Assembly: GCA_017457045.1 (NCBI GenBank)
Contig: JAFTIF010000013.1
Coordinates: 1 to 21,483, forward strand
From: Bacilli bacterium
GTDB lineage: Bacteria; Bacillota_I; Bacilli_A; RFN20; UBA1709
Direction: 5' to 3'
DNA length: 21,483 nt
Both the position numbers and the translations under genes were made by a program. Position 1 is the stretch's first letter, and every line of letters starts with the position of its first letter. Below, one piece after another: positions 1 through 10,018 of this stretch. Under the pieces are notes generated by a model. The model was not told where the DNA came from and did no database searches. It was given only the letters and a program-made list of their open reading frames with translations.

Positions 1-102
1 ACCGTTGTTTGTTAATGTAGACTTTAATAATTCTACTGTTTCAACACGTGTTGCTTCATCTAAATTAGCGTCAAGAACAAACATTGTTTCGTATTTTTTC
101 AT
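1..102 (-). CDS. rpsF: Ribosomal protein bS6, N-terminal part (cut by window edge)
   Basis: The first 34 codons are visible and the reading frame runs off the left edge. The protein starts MKKYETMFVLDANLDE, the typical first beta strand and helix start of ribosomal protein bS6, which binds 16S rRNA with bS18 on the small-subunit platform. The ATG at 102-100 is set by an AGGAGG at 111-116, eight bases upstream. A sigma-A promoter and a folded leader precede it. In Firmicutes rpsF is normally followed by ssb and rpsR, which would lie outside the window. Identification rests on a short N-terminus but is distinctive. Confidence 0.9.
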   Translation of the reverse strand, partial: MKKYETMFVLDANLDEATRVETVELLKSTLTNNG

Positions 103-130
103 TTAAGACACCTCCTCTTGGACTATTTTT

Positions 131-178
131 GGCCACCTCTATGAGGTAGCGAAGAGCATGCACCCCTTCACTGGTGCC
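131..178 (-). promoter_or_regulatory. Structured rpsF leader, probable S6:S18 autoregulatory RNA
   Basis: Read on the minus strand, GGCACC (178-173) can pair with GGUGGCC (137-131, one bulged G). Directly inside, AGUGAAG pairs with CUUCGCU over seven base pairs. This leaves a one-sided 3' internal loop starting ACCUC and an apical loop of about 11 nt. A stem with a large 3' asymmetric loop just upstream of rpsF is the architecture known for the S6:S18-binding leader. The conserved CCG of that motif is not obvious here (ACCUC instead), so this may be a divergent version. The predicted transcript would begin almost exactly at the first base of the stem. Confidence 0.5.
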
Positions 179-183
179 TAAAT

Positions 184-212
184 ATTATAATACAAAGTAT
201 TATGATTGTAAA
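184..212 (-). promoter_or_regulatory. Sigma-A promoter of rpsF
   Basis: On the minus strand there is a -35 TTTACA (212-207), a 17-bp spacer and a perfect -10 TATAAT (189-184). The predicted start of transcription is near 177-178. The leader to the rpsF ATG is then about 75 nt and is filled by the folded element. No other gene could use this promoter. Confidence 0.8.
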
Positions 213-263
213 GAGAAAATTCATCATATCATTACTTTTACTACAATTTAATTATAACACAAT

Positions 264-307
264 AAAAAAGAAGAAAATCCCGATATTCTCCCGAGTTTTT
301 CTTCTTT
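264..307 (-). terminator. Intrinsic terminator of dusB
   Basis: An 11-bp stem pairs 297-307 with 267-277 (AAAGAAGAAAA / TTTTCTTCTTT on the minus strand), around a loop of about 19 nt, followed by a T run at 269-264. It overlaps the dusB stop codon and ends the sdpR-sdpI-dusB transcript before the rpsF promoter. Confidence 0.7.
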
Positions 308-1289
308 AATTTTCTTTGTTTTCTTCATTTTTTAAGCACTCTAGTAAGATCTCTTCAAGTTTAGAATAATCTAATAAAGTATGAATAGTTCCTCTTACCT
401 TCGCAGCATTACTAAATCCTTTAATATAAAAGCATGCTAAACTTCTCATTTCTTTCATAGCTTTTACCTCATCTTTGTAATAAGCAATTAACCTACGAGC
501 ATGCTCTAAACAAGTTTCAACTTTTTCTTTAGGAGTTACTTTATCATAAGTTCCTGTTTCTAAATAATCTGTGATTTGTTTAAATAACCAAGGATTTCCA
601 ATTGCACCTCTTGCAATCATGACTCCATCGCATCCCGTTTCATCTAACATTCTTTTTGCATCTTCAGGTGTTTTAATATCTCCATTTCCAATAACAGGAA
701 TACTAACGGCTTCTTTAACTTTTTTTATATATGACCAATCTGCCATACCTTCATACATCTGAGATTTTGTTCTTGCATGAACTGCAATAAGTTTAACTCC
801 TGCTTTTTCCATAAGTTTAGCTGTCTCAACTACATTGATTGAAGACATATCCCATCCCAATCTTATCTTAACTGTAACAGGCTTTTTACAAGCATCTACG
901 ATAGCTTTAACTTTCTTATAAGACTCTTCTATATTAGTAAGCATTTTGCTTCCTGCCCCTGTTTTTACAACTTTAGTAACAGGACATCCCATATTTAAAT
1001 CAATGACATCGCAATCACACTTTTCATCAATAATTTTCGCGGCCTTTACTAAAGAATCCATATCTGCACCAAAAAGTTGCATTGCCATAGGATGCTCATT
1101 ATTTGATACTTCAAGCATATCGTATGTATTCTGATTATTAAAACACAAAGCCTTATCGCTTACCATTTCTGCACATACGAAACCTGCGCCATGTTCCATG
1201 ACAATTTCACGATATACATAATTACTATAACCAGCAATAGGTGCAGAAAAAGTTATATTCTTTGTCTCAACATTCCCGATTTTAACCAT
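306..1289 (-). CDS. dusB: tRNA-dihydrouridine synthase
   Basis: This is a 327-residue flavoenzyme of the Dus family, which reduces uridines in the tRNA D-loop to dihydrouridine using FMN and NAD(P)H. The TIM barrel is evident. The signature NMGCP carries the catalytic cysteine at residue 102. HARTK (171-175) and GNGDI (201-205) supply flavin/substrate contacts, and [15 protein letters not shown] (222-236) is the FMN-phosphate signature. Length is normal for DusB. Its ATG overlaps the end of sdpI by 8 bp (ATGGTTAA) and a GGTGAAG Shine-Dalgarno lies inside sdpI, so translation is coupled. Firmicute dusB is usually found near ftsH/hslO/lysS, which fits this neighbourhood, but here it is the last gene of an sdpR-sdpI operon. 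Confidence 0.95.
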   Translation of the reverse strand: MVKIGNVETKNITFSAPIAGYSNYVYREIVMEHGAGFVCAEMVSDKALCFNNQNTYDMLEVSNNEHPMAMQLFGADMDSLVKAAKIIDEKCDCDVIDLNMGCPVTKVVKTGAGSKMLTNIEESYKKVKAIVDACKKPVTVKIRLGWDMSSINVVETAKLMEKAGVKLIAVHARTKSQMYEGMADWSYIKKVKEAVSIPVIGNGDIKTPEDAKRMLDETGCDGVMIARGAIGNPWLFKQITDYLETGTYDKVTPKEKVETCLEHARRLIAYYKDEVKAMKEMRSLACFYIKGFSNAAKVRGTIHTLLDYSKLEEILLECLKNEENKEN

Positions 1290-1893
1290 TTCTCTTCACC
1301 TTATGTCTAAAATATAACATTGAAAAAACAGTTGGAAATACAATAAGTAATACTACAATTCCTAAACTAATCCATAAATTGTAATCGTTAGATAACAAGC
1401 TTGAAAGAATGATTAATCCCCCGCCTACAAAACAAGCGTATCCTGTAGCTCTATGAGTTTTTCTCCAAATAGTTTTATTACAAATTGTCCATGAATTATA
1501 GATTGCAAATAAGTCATTTTGTTTAGCTCTTGGAAAATAATTACCAACCAAACTTACTAAAAAACCAACACAGATAATTGATAATTTCCATACATCAATA
1601 TCAAACCCAATATTTTTAAATAGAACTAGCATTTGCATAATAGTTAATAATGACACAACAATCAAAGAAACAACCGGAATTTCAGGTTCTTTTTTAAATT
1701 CATCACTAATTTTATAATAATTAAATATGCCTGTAATTAAAATAACAATAATACTTAACACAGGAAGAATAGATAGAGTCCAATCGACATTAACTAATAC
1801 GTCAGGAATAAGGATCAAAGCAACTGTTATTATAATAGAAATTAAACAAATAAATGATAAAGCTAATAAGCTTTTTAACTTCTTATTTTTCAT
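1282..1893 (-). CDS. sdpI: SdpI-family integral membrane protein
   Basis: This 203-residue membrane protein has about six hydrophobic segments (roughly 8-30, 40-58, 73-93, 103-120, 150-166 and 172-193). Between the fourth and fifth it carries the SdpI-family signature [20 protein letters not shown] followed by WRKTHRATG (about 117-152). In B. subtilis SdpI gives immunity to the SdpC cannibalism toxin and sequesters the repressor SdpR at the membrane. Many SdpI homologues have no toxin partner, and no sdpABC genes occur in this window. The start is fixed by GGAGGGGG inside sdpR; the two genes overlap by 11 bp. It overlaps dusB downstream by 8 bp. Family assignment is firm, the biological role is inferred. 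Confidence 0.85.
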   Translation of the reverse strand: MKNKKLKSLLALSFICLISIIITVALILIPDVLVNVDWTLSILPVLSIIVILITGIFNYYKISDEFKKEPEIPVVSLIVVSLLTIMQMLVLFKNIGFDIDVWKLSIICVGFLVSLVGNYFPRAKQNDLFAIYNSWTICNKTIWRKTHRATGYACFVGGGLIILSSLLSNDYNLWISLGIVVLLIVFPTVFSMLYFRHKVKRNG

Positions 1894-2164
1894 CTTTTCC
1901 CCCTCCTAACAAACTCATAAACCACGCTAGCATATCTTGCATAACTGTAGTATTAATTTCATAATAAATATATTTCCCTTGTTTTTCATCAACGATTAAT
2001 CCAGCAGAAGTTAATATAGATAAATGATGAGAAACAGTGGCTTGAGTCATATTAAAATGACTTGCAATATCTCCTGCAGCTAATCTTCCTTCTTCTTTTA
2101 ATAGCGTTAATATCTCGCGTCTTGTTTTATCTGAAAGCGCCTTGAAAGCAGATGTATTTTCCAT
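1883..2164 (-). CDS. sdpR: ArsR/SdpR-type winged-helix repressor
   Basis: This 93-residue ArsR-family DNA-binding protein begins with the conserved FKALSDKTRREILTLLKE. It continues with a helix-turn-helix around QATVSHHLSILTSAGLI (about 41-57) and a wing KQGKYIYYEIN. No metal-binding cysteine motif is present, which matches SdpR-like rather than metal-sensing members. It is followed directly by sdpI with an 11-bp overlap, the usual sdpRI arrangement in which the membrane protein controls the repressor. GGAGGAG lies just before the ATG. It probably autoregulates the operon through the palindrome upstream of its start. Confidence 0.85.
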   Translation of the reverse strand: MENTSAFKALSDKTRREILTLLKEEGRLAAGDIASHFNMTQATVSHHLSILTSAGLIVDEKQGKYIYYEINTTVMQDMLAWFMSLLGGGKDEK

Positions 2165-2182
2165 ATTAGCTCCTCCTTTCTT

Positions 2183-2206
2183 ATATAATAGTCTATCACA
2201 AATAGA
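2183..2206 (-). promoter_or_regulatory. Candidate sdpR promoter with palindromic operator
   Basis: A palindrome of TCTAT and ATAGA half-sites around a 5-bp centre lies at 2192-2206. It sits just upstream of TATTAT/TATATAAG (2190-2183), which could act as the -10, with only a T-rich -35. A short inverted repeat overlapping the promoter of an ArsR-type gene is where autorepression would occur. No experimental consensus was compared, so this is a suggestion from position and symmetry. Confidence 0.35.
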
Positions 2207-2234
2207 AAAAATTTTATAGATTATTTTACTATGT

Positions 2235-2257
2235 AAAAAGCAACCTCATTCGGTTGC
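2235..2257 (-). terminator. Intrinsic terminator after the YhhN gene
   Basis: On the minus strand GCAACC (2257-2252) and GGTTGC (2245-2240) form a 6-bp stem around GAATGA, followed by TTTTT (2239-2235). It starts five bases after the stop codon of the upstream gene. Confidence 0.75.
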
Positions 2258-2261
2258 TTAA

Positions 2262-2963
2262 TTACAATGTTAAATATAAATATAATGAGAACGCAAATAA
2301 CAACTGTGCGGCATAGTAAGTAATACAACTTACTACCGTTGTAAACTTACGAAGTTTATGATAGTAATACTTAAATATTAATGTAAAATCTGAGATAGCA
2401 AATAAGCTTCCAGCCACGCATAATGTAATGCCTAAATAGTTATATCCTGTTGAATGAGCAGCACTTAATGTAGAGGCCAACATGAATGTTAAAAAGAATG
2501 TATAAGCCATAATAAGAGCTGTTCTTTTTTTATCAAATGCTTTTAATCTAGTAATGATATAGAACATTAAGATTAATCCTATAAAAGGTACTAATAAATA
2601 AGCTGGATTAAAACTAAATTGATTAAAGAAAGTTAAGATATACACAACTTGTGATAATGAGAAGAAGACGAAACCTATTTCTTGCCAATGCGATTTATCA
2701 ATTTTATTAATTGGATGAGCTAAGTGATATTGTCCTAACCCAAAATCCCCTAAGAAAGCTAATGCTAATGCTCCTAAAATACTTAAACAGTATGGTTCAT
2801 CAAACGAACCTTTTTGTTCAATAATAATTACAACACCTAGAACAACAAAAGAAAAACTTGTAATAATTTTTAAAGCGAATCTACTTCGTGCATCATTATT
2901 ATATAATGATGAACCAATTAGAAGACCTGTAAATAATGCAGCAAAAATAATTACTAAAACCAT
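2262..2963 (-). CDS. YhhN-family membrane protein (lysoplasmalogenase-like)
   Basis: This 233-residue, almost wholly hydrophobic protein has about eight transmembrane segments. It carries the acidic motifs of the YhhN/TMEM86 family: ALAFLGDFGL near residue 68, GFVFFSLSQVVYI near 97, and GSLFAISDFTLIF near 180. It ends with a YYAAQLLF segment. Characterised members hydrolyse the vinyl-ether bond of lysoplasmalogens, so the likely place of action is the cytoplasmic membrane and the likely substrates are ether lipids. That activity is inferred here. It follows hslO with only a 2-bp gap and is closed by a terminator, so the two form one transcription unit. Confidence 0.75.
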   Translation of the reverse strand: MVLVIIFAALFTGLLIGSSLYNNDARSRFALKIITSFSFVVLGVVIIIEQKGSFDEPYCLSILGALALAFLGDFGLGQYHLAHPINKIDKSHWQEIGFVFFSLSQVVYILTFFNQFSFNPAYLLVPFIGLILMFYIITRLKAFDKKRTALIMAYTFFLTFMLASTLSAAHSTGYNYLGITLCVAGSLFAISDFTLIFKYYYHKLRKFTTVVSCITYYAAQLLFAFSLYLYLTL

Positions 2964-2965
2964 AA

Positions 2966-3838
2966 TTAATTACCTGTTCTAATTCTTAATGATGCTTCCA
3001 AATCTTCTTTTGTTATTTCATATATTCTAGAACAAAACTCACAACGAGTTTCAAATGAGTGATTTTCTGCAATCATGTCTCTAATTTCGTCTTCGTGAAG
3101 AGTTGCAATACTTGCAACAATCTTTTCTTTAGAGCAATTACATTTAAAATTAATTTCTTTATCTCCTAAAATTTCTACTTCAGGAATTAACTCTTGAAGT
3201 TTAGCTTCCATTGGTGCTTCGACAGATAAGATCTCACTCATTGGAGGAAGATATTTTCCTAATCTTTCAACATATTGGAAATCTACTTCGTCTGCTCCTG
3301 GCATTAACTGAATAATAATCGCACCAGCTTTACTAACTAAACCGTCTTTTCCAATCTTTGATCCTACTGCGACTAATGATGGTACTTGTTCTGATTCTCT
3401 AAAATACATACTGAAGTCGTCACCAATTGATCCTGATTGAAGTTCAATTTGACTTGAAAAGTTTTGTTTCATTCCTAAATCTTTAATAACTGTAATAAAA
3501 CCTAATTCACCAACCGCTTTAGATACATCTAATGTATTTCTTTCTGTTAAAGGTACATCTGCATCTGGATTAGCTACAAAACCTCTAATAGTTCCATCTG
3601 CATTAGCATCTACAAGCATTAATTTAATAGGTCCACAACTATCAATTCTTAAAGTTAATTTTCCATCCTTTTGCATTGCAGCCATAATTGCTCCCACACT
3701 TAATAATCTACTAAGTGCATCACTAGCAACTGGAGTGCAATTATGAAGACGGCATATTTCTTTACAACTATCTGAAATGTCAGCAAAGAATACTCTTACT
3801 TTACCTTCATTTAGAATTCCCCTTATTACTCTATCCAT
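2966..3838 (-). CDS. hslO: Redox-regulated chaperone Hsp33
   Basis: This is a holdase chaperone activated by oxidation. Counting from the chosen start it has 290 residues. The C-terminal redox switch has CNC (Cys233 and Cys235) and CEFC (Cys266 and Cys269), which bind zinc in the reduced state. The N-terminal domain begins MDRVIRGILNEGKVRVFFAD, typical of Hsp33. An upstream ATG at 3868 keeps the frame open but lies inside the ftsH terminator hairpin. The ATG at 3838 has GAGGAG six bases upstream and matches the family N-terminus. No separate promoter is visible in the short gap to ftsH, so expression needs read-through or a promoter inside ftsH. Confidence 0.93.
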   Translation of the reverse strand: MDRVIRGILNEGKVRVFFADISDSCKEICRLHNCTPVASDALSRLLSVGAIMAAMQKDGKLTLRIDSCGPIKLMLVDANADGTIRGFVANPDADVPLTERNTLDVSKAVGELGFITVIKDLGMKQNFSSQIELQSGSIGDDFSMYFRESEQVPSLVAVGSKIGKDGLVSKAGAIIIQLMPGADEVDFQYVERLGKYLPPMSEILSVEAPMEAKLQELIPEVEILGDKEINFKCNCSKEKIVASIATLHEDEIRDMIAENHSFETRCEFCSRIYEITKEDLEASLRIRTGN

Positions 3839-3856
3839 AACTTCTCCTCTATACGC

Positions 3857-3880
3857 AAAAACGCCCATAAGGCGTTTTTT
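3857..3880 (-). terminator. Intrinsic terminator between ftsH and hslO
   Basis: A 9-bp stem pairs 3871-3879 with 3857-3865 (AAAAACGCC / GGCGTTTTT) around a 5-nt loop, beginning right after the ftsH stop codon. The hairpin ends about 18 bases before the hslO start codon. It is nearly symmetric and could work in both directions. Confidence 0.7.
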
Positions 3881-5835
<1,955 letters not shown>

Positions 5836-5836
<1 letters not shown>

Positions 5837-6381
5837 TAAGCACCCCTCCTTTGGTATACTTCTTCTTTAAGTACTCCGACATAAGGTAAGTTACGATACA
5901 TTTCGTTATAGTCTAAACCAAAGCCAATAACGAATTCATCTGGTATGTCGAATCCAATATATTTAGCATCTACAGGTGCAACTCTTCTAGCTTCTTTATT
6001 TAATAAACAAGCAATTTCTACACTACGTGCACCTCTATGCTTCAACAACTTAACAATAGTATTTAAAGTAATTCCTGTATCTACGATATCTTCAACAATG
6101 ATAATATCTCTATCTTTAATAGATACATCGATGTCTTTAACAATCTTAATTTCTCCTGTTGATTGAGTTCCTTGATAGCTTGATACTACCATGTATTCTG
6201 TTTGACAAAAAATACTGACATTCTTTAAAAGTTCTGCCATAAATGGTACAGATCCTTTTAATAATCCAACTAAAATTGGTGTTTGACCAGCATAATCTTT
6301 GTCAATTTGATTTGCTATTTCTTTTGTTCTTTCAGCTATTTGTTCACTCGAAATTAAAACTTTCTTTACATCGTTTTCCAT
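5836..6381 (-). CDS. hpt: Hypoxanthine phosphoribosyltransferase
   Basis: This 181-residue purine-salvage enzyme joins hypoxanthine or guanine to PRPP, giving IMP or GMP. The PRPP-binding loop IIIVEDIVDTGITL occupies residues 93-106. LKGS (41-44) is the pyrophosphate-binding cis-peptide loop, and SSYQG (67-71) begins the flexible active-site loop. Length is standard. It sits 16 bp after tilS and directly before ftsH, the conserved tilS-hpt-ftsH order of Firmicutes. Its last codons (Arg-Arg-Gly-Ala) double as the ftsH ribosome binding site. Confidence 0.95.
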
Positions 6382-6397
6382 AATACTTACCCCTTTA

Positions 6398-7651
6398 TCA
6401 ATACTTATGATATTTTATCATAAAAAAATTACTTTGCAACGATTTACGCTCAACTTCTTTATATAAAGAAGGAATTAAAAGAATTTCTCCATCTTTATTC
6501 AATAAAATCGGCATTTTTTCTCTTATAGACATTGGTATCTTTTTGTCTATATATAGTCTTCTTACAGACTTATGGCCGTCCTTAATTTTGATATAATCGT
6601 TATTCTCATAAGGCCTAATAGTTAAAGGATAATCACTTTCTAACACACATACCCCTTCCATATTTTTCCCAAAATCTCCGATTTCAAAATAAGGTGTTTT
6701 TAATTTTTCAAAACAATCCAATTTAAATATATATTTTTCAAAAACTTCCGATTTTATCCATAGTTTTTCATATTCTCTTACTAAGAATACATCTTTTGTT
6801 AACTCAACTAAAACATTAGATTTATTCTTTAGTTTTTCTAAAATATCAAGTATACGTTTTTTGGATAATCTTTCATTTAAGCTCTCATCTTTTAAAACGA
6901 AAGCAATATAATCATAAAGTATTAAAATCTGTGAGTCTAGAGTTTCTCCAACTAATTTAGAAAAATTTAAGGATTTAAGATTTTTATAAGGAGATAAAAT
7001 ATTTTCTCTATAATTAGTCCATTCTTCATCTTCTTTAACAATCTTATTAAAGAATTCTTCTTTTTCTTCTTCGCTTAGTAAACTTAGTTTTTCGAGTCTT
7101 AATTTGTTTCTTGAATAAATAGGTTCAAAGTTTGTTTCATCATCTCCGAACTCTACTTTATTTTTTTCGCAATACTCACGTAATTCAACTTTACTAAAAT
7201 CAAACAAAGGTCGAAGAATATTCATTCCAAAAGAATAGTTTTCTCTAGAAATTGCTTTGCTCTTACCAACTGATTTTCTTGCTTTTTTCATCAAATAAGT
7301 TTCAATAACATCATCTCTATGATGAGCTACTAATAGATAATCAATCTTTTTTTCATCATAGATTTTTTTAAAGAAAGTATATCTTTCTTCCCTTGCCCAC
7401 TTTTCAAAATTCTCTTTTTCTTTTTTAAAAGGATAATCAATATACAATTCGATACCATATTTATTGCAGTAATCTTTTACTATTTGTTCATCTCTATCAC
7501 TTGTAGGTCTACTTTTATAGTTAACATGACAAACAACAATCTTATATGAAGAAACTCTAAGCATGTCTAAAAGCGCCATTGAATCGGCGCCACCAGATAC
7601 TGCGATTAAAAATGTCTTTTGCTTATCTAAATTAGAGATGCTTTTATTCAT
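6398..7651 (-). CDS. tilS: tRNA(Ile)-lysidine synthetase
   Basis: This N-type ATP pyrophosphatase attaches lysine to C34 of tRNA-Ile(CAU), changing its decoding from AUG to AUA, and is essential. The PP-loop SGGADS is at residues 19-24 of the 417-residue product. CHVNYK and the AHHRDDVIET signature follow, with an extended C-terminal tRNA-binding part ending in LIPSLYKEVERKS. The frame opens with two GTG codons at 7663. The ATG at 7651 is preferred because GGTGAAG precedes it and the PP-loop then falls at the usual distance. It lies about 30 bp after spoIIE and 16 bp before hpt. Confidence 0.93.
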   Translation of the reverse strand: MNKSISNLDKQKTFLIAVSGGADSMALLDMLRVSSYKIVVCHVNYKSRPTSDRDEQIVKDYCNKYGIELYIDYPFKKEKENFEKWAREERYTFFKKIYDEKKIDYLLVAHHRDDVIETYLMKKARKSVGKSKAISRENYSFGMNILRPLFDFSKVELREYCEKNKVEFGDDETNFEPIYSRNKLRLEKLSLLSEEEKEEFFNKIVKEDEEWTNYRENILSPYKNLKSLNFSKLVGETLDSQILILYDYIAFVLKDESLNERLSKKRILDILEKLKNKSNVLVELTKDVFLVREYEKLWIKSEVFEKYIFKLDCFEKLKTPYFEIGDFGKNMEGVCVLESDYPLTIRPYENNDYIKIKDGHKSVRRLYIDKKIPMSIREKMPILLNKDGEILLIPSLYKEVERKSLQSNFFMIKYHKY

Positions 7652-7682
7652 TTTCTTCACCACTAATTTATTATAACATAAA

Positions 7683-9935
7683 TTAAATTACTTTGATTAT
7701 AAAAAGAGTAACATCATCTTGGACATAATCTTTTTTCATCATAGATATTAATTTTTCACTCATAGTTTGAGAAGGCATATCTTTATTATCGACCAAAAAA
7801 TCTTTAATTTGTTCTTTATTTAGTTTGAATCCATCACTACTCATAACAAAAATATCATTCCTTTTAATATCAATGACACTATCATATGCTTCGACATCCT
7901 CAACAATTCCAACAGGCAATGAATAAGAATCAATTTCTTTAACTTCATTATCTCTAAATAAATAAGTTGAAGGCGCGCATGTTTTGGTGATACTCGCAAC
8001 ATAATCTATCTCATTTATTTTTAAAATATCTAAGGTTGAAAAGAAATCTTTTTTATGTCTTATCTTTAAAATCGAATTAATAGTTTTAATTGCTACCGAA
8101 GGATTAACTCCTGTTTCTACAATTTGTCTAAAACTATCAATCGTAGACTTGCTTTCTAAATGAGCTTCTTTTCCATATCCCATACCATCGCTGATAACAA
8201 AGTATTTTTCATTGTTATAGGTAAAAGTTGTGTAAGAATCCCCACAATAAAGTTCGTCCTTACTAATTTGAGCCACACCAAAACTAACATGATAATTCTT
8301 AAAAGCAGAATAAGTTATTCGAACATAATTTTCATAAGGCATCGATTTAACTTTCACAATTTTAAATGGTTTATGAAGGTATTCTTCTAATTTGTTTTTT
8401 ATTACTTCCTCAACCTCTAATTTATCATTGATTCTAAGACCAATTTCTATAACAGTTTCATTTAAATAATCATCTTGATAATTCACAAATATTGGTTCCA
8501 AATTAATTCTTTCTAGTAACAAAGATATATTCTTTTCCATCCCGTTTATTAGAATTCCTGTTTCGTTTTCGAACTCACTTTTCAAACTACTTAGCGAACT
8601 AGTTATTCCATTTAAGTTTTCAATTAAAGATTGCTTTAGCTTATTATACTCTATTTCGTGTTTTATCTCTGATTCATAATATGCTCTTTGTAAATACCCC
8701 TCATTAACAAAATAACTTGGTTTTAAGCAATTGTTTTCTAAATACATTCTTTCATCATAACTTAAATCTTGTCTTAATAAGCTTTTGGCAATTACTTCAT
8801 TATTATTTCTTTTTTCAACATGACAAAGGTGATTTTTAGGACACATCTTACATAAATTTGTATACATTATTTCGAGTCTTCTTTTTTCTAAATCAACATT
8901 ATTTTCAATAGACAACTTTTTCTTTAAAGTTAAATAAGTATCGGAAATTCTATCCATTTTTTGACCAATTTTTTCGTGTATTCTTCGATAATTAATTTCT
9001 TGAAATTCGAATATTTCTTCATGAGATAAGAACTTCTTCTTAAGTCTTCTAAACACTTTTTTAGGAATAAACATAATAATAAAATAAGAAAGCAAGAACT
9101 CAATCATAAAAGAATATTTTGCTACGTCATAATCAGTAAGATAAATAACAAACAACGCACCTAATAGATTTACCAAAAGTAAGGCTGGTTTATTCTTGTT
9201 GAAAATTGATGACATCAAAGAATTAACAAGAAATAATAAAGCTAAAGAAATATTAACTTCTTCTTGAAATAAATAGGATAAAATTATGGCTCCTACACTA
9301 GTTAGAATACCGACTCCACTTCCTCCAGTTATTGAAATGAAAATAATTGTTGAAAGAAGTAATATGTTTTTTATTTCTATGTATTCAAAAGTCGGAATTA
9401 ATTGATAAAAAAGAGTTAGAATCCAACCTACAAACACCAAAAAATATGGATGATAGAACTTCTTTGATGAAAGTATGGATGTGCAATAATATAAAAGTGC
9501 ATATGTAACAATTGTTAAAGAAATTGATAATAATACATCTTCTACACTTAATAAAGTATGATTAAAATAACTTAACAAGTATCTCATTATCATATCTGCT
9601 ATTAGACAAGATGTAATAAGTCTTGTTTTCATTTTTAAAGGAAATATTTTAGTAATAACTAACACTAAAAAATATGAAACTAGTCCCAAAGATGATAAAA
9701 CTAAATTATCATACGAAATAAATATTCCACTAAGTAAAACCCCAACAATCCCACCAAACAATTCTCCGCCGCCTAAATAAAAGCATAAAGAAATATAAGG
9801 CAGAAACAAAAATAAAGAAACTTCATTTTTTCTTATAAAAGATAATCCTACACCAAGTAAAACAAATAAGGAAAACTTCAAAAAGCTTTTACTATCTATT
9901 CTTTGCTTTTTTGATACTTCCCTTACTTTTTCCAT
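7683..9935 (-). CDS. spoIIE: Stage II sporulation protein E, membrane PP2C phosphatase
   Basis: SpoIIE dephosphorylates SpoIIAA, freeing sigma F in the forespore, and associates with FtsZ at the polar septum. The N-terminal ~290 residues hold about ten hydrophobic segments. The middle part is the regulatory region, with a cysteine-bearing CKMCPKNHLC stretch. The last ~200 residues are the PP2C domain, with CGDS (~564), SDGMGYGKEA (~582), LPVGI, DIFVMSSDG and QDDVTLF (~739). At 750 residues it is somewhat shorter than the B. subtilis protein (about 827). GTG at 9944, ATG at 9941 and ATG at 9935 are in frame. The last has GAGGTGAT at proper spacing and is chosen. Confidence 0.93.
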   Translation of the reverse strand: MEKVREVSKKQRIDSKSFLKFSLFVLLGVGLSFIRKNEVSLFLFLPYISLCFYLGGGELFGGIVGVLLSGIFISYDNLVLSSLGLVSYFLVLVITKIFPLKMKTRLITSCLIADMIMRYLLSYFNHTLLSVEDVLLSISLTIVTYALLYYCTSILSSKKFYHPYFLVFVGWILTLFYQLIPTFEYIEIKNILLLSTIIFISITGGSGVGILTSVGAIILSYLFQEEVNISLALLFLVNSLMSSIFNKNKPALLLVNLLGALFVIYLTDYDVAKYSFMIEFLLSYFIIMFIPKKVFRRLKKKFLSHEEIFEFQEINYRRIHEKIGQKMDRISDTYLTLKKKLSIENNVDLEKRRLEIMYTNLCKMCPKNHLCHVEKRNNNEVIAKSLLRQDLSYDERMYLENNCLKPSYFVNEGYLQRAYYESEIKHEIEYNKLKQSLIENLNGITSSLSSLKSEFENETGILINGMEKNISLLLERINLEPIFVNYQDDYLNETVIEIGLRINDKLEVEEVIKNKLEEYLHKPFKIVKVKSMPYENYVRITYSAFKNYHVSFGVAQISKDELYCGDSYTTFTYNNEKYFVISDGMGYGKEAHLESKSTIDSFRQIVETGVNPSVAIKTINSILKIRHKKDFFSTLDILKINEIDYVASITKTCAPSTYLFRDNEVKEIDSYSLPVGIVEDVEAYDSVIDIKRNDIFVMSSDGFKLNKEQIKDFLVDNKDMPSQTMSEKLISMMKKDYVQDDVTLFIIKVI

Positions 9936-9956
9936 TGTCATCACCTCGTATGAGGA

Positions 9957-9989
9957 ATTTTAACATTCTCTAAATGCGATATTTGTCAC
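9957..9989 (-). promoter_or_regulatory. Probable Spo0A-dependent spoIIE promoter
   Basis: On the minus strand, -35 GTGACA (9989-9984) and -10 TAAAAT (9962-9957) each match the sigma-A consensus in five of six positions but are 21 bp apart. That over-long spacing is known for the Spo0A-activated sigma-A promoters spoIIE and spoIIG of B. subtilis. The heptamer TGACAAA (9988-9982) overlaps the -35 and differs from the 0A box TGNCGAA at one position. The predicted transcript would start near 9950, giving a short leader that contains the Shine-Dalgarno. Confidence 0.6.
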
Positions 9990-9995
9990 TCTATG

Positions 9996-10018
9996 AAAAA
10001 AATCCCATTTCTGGGATT
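9996..10018 (-). terminator. Intrinsic terminator after divIC
   Basis: A 7-bp stem AATCCCA / TGGGATT with a GAAA tetraloop (10018-10001, minus strand) is followed by seven T (to 9996). It overlaps the divIC stop codon and separates the yabPQ-divIC transcript from the spoIIE promoter. Confidence 0.85.

Noticed and set aside
3839..3868. Upstream ATG extending hslO by ten codons
   Set aside because: It lies within the ftsH terminator hairpin, has no ribosome binding site, and gives an N-terminus unlike Hsp33; the ATG at 3838 has GAGGAG.
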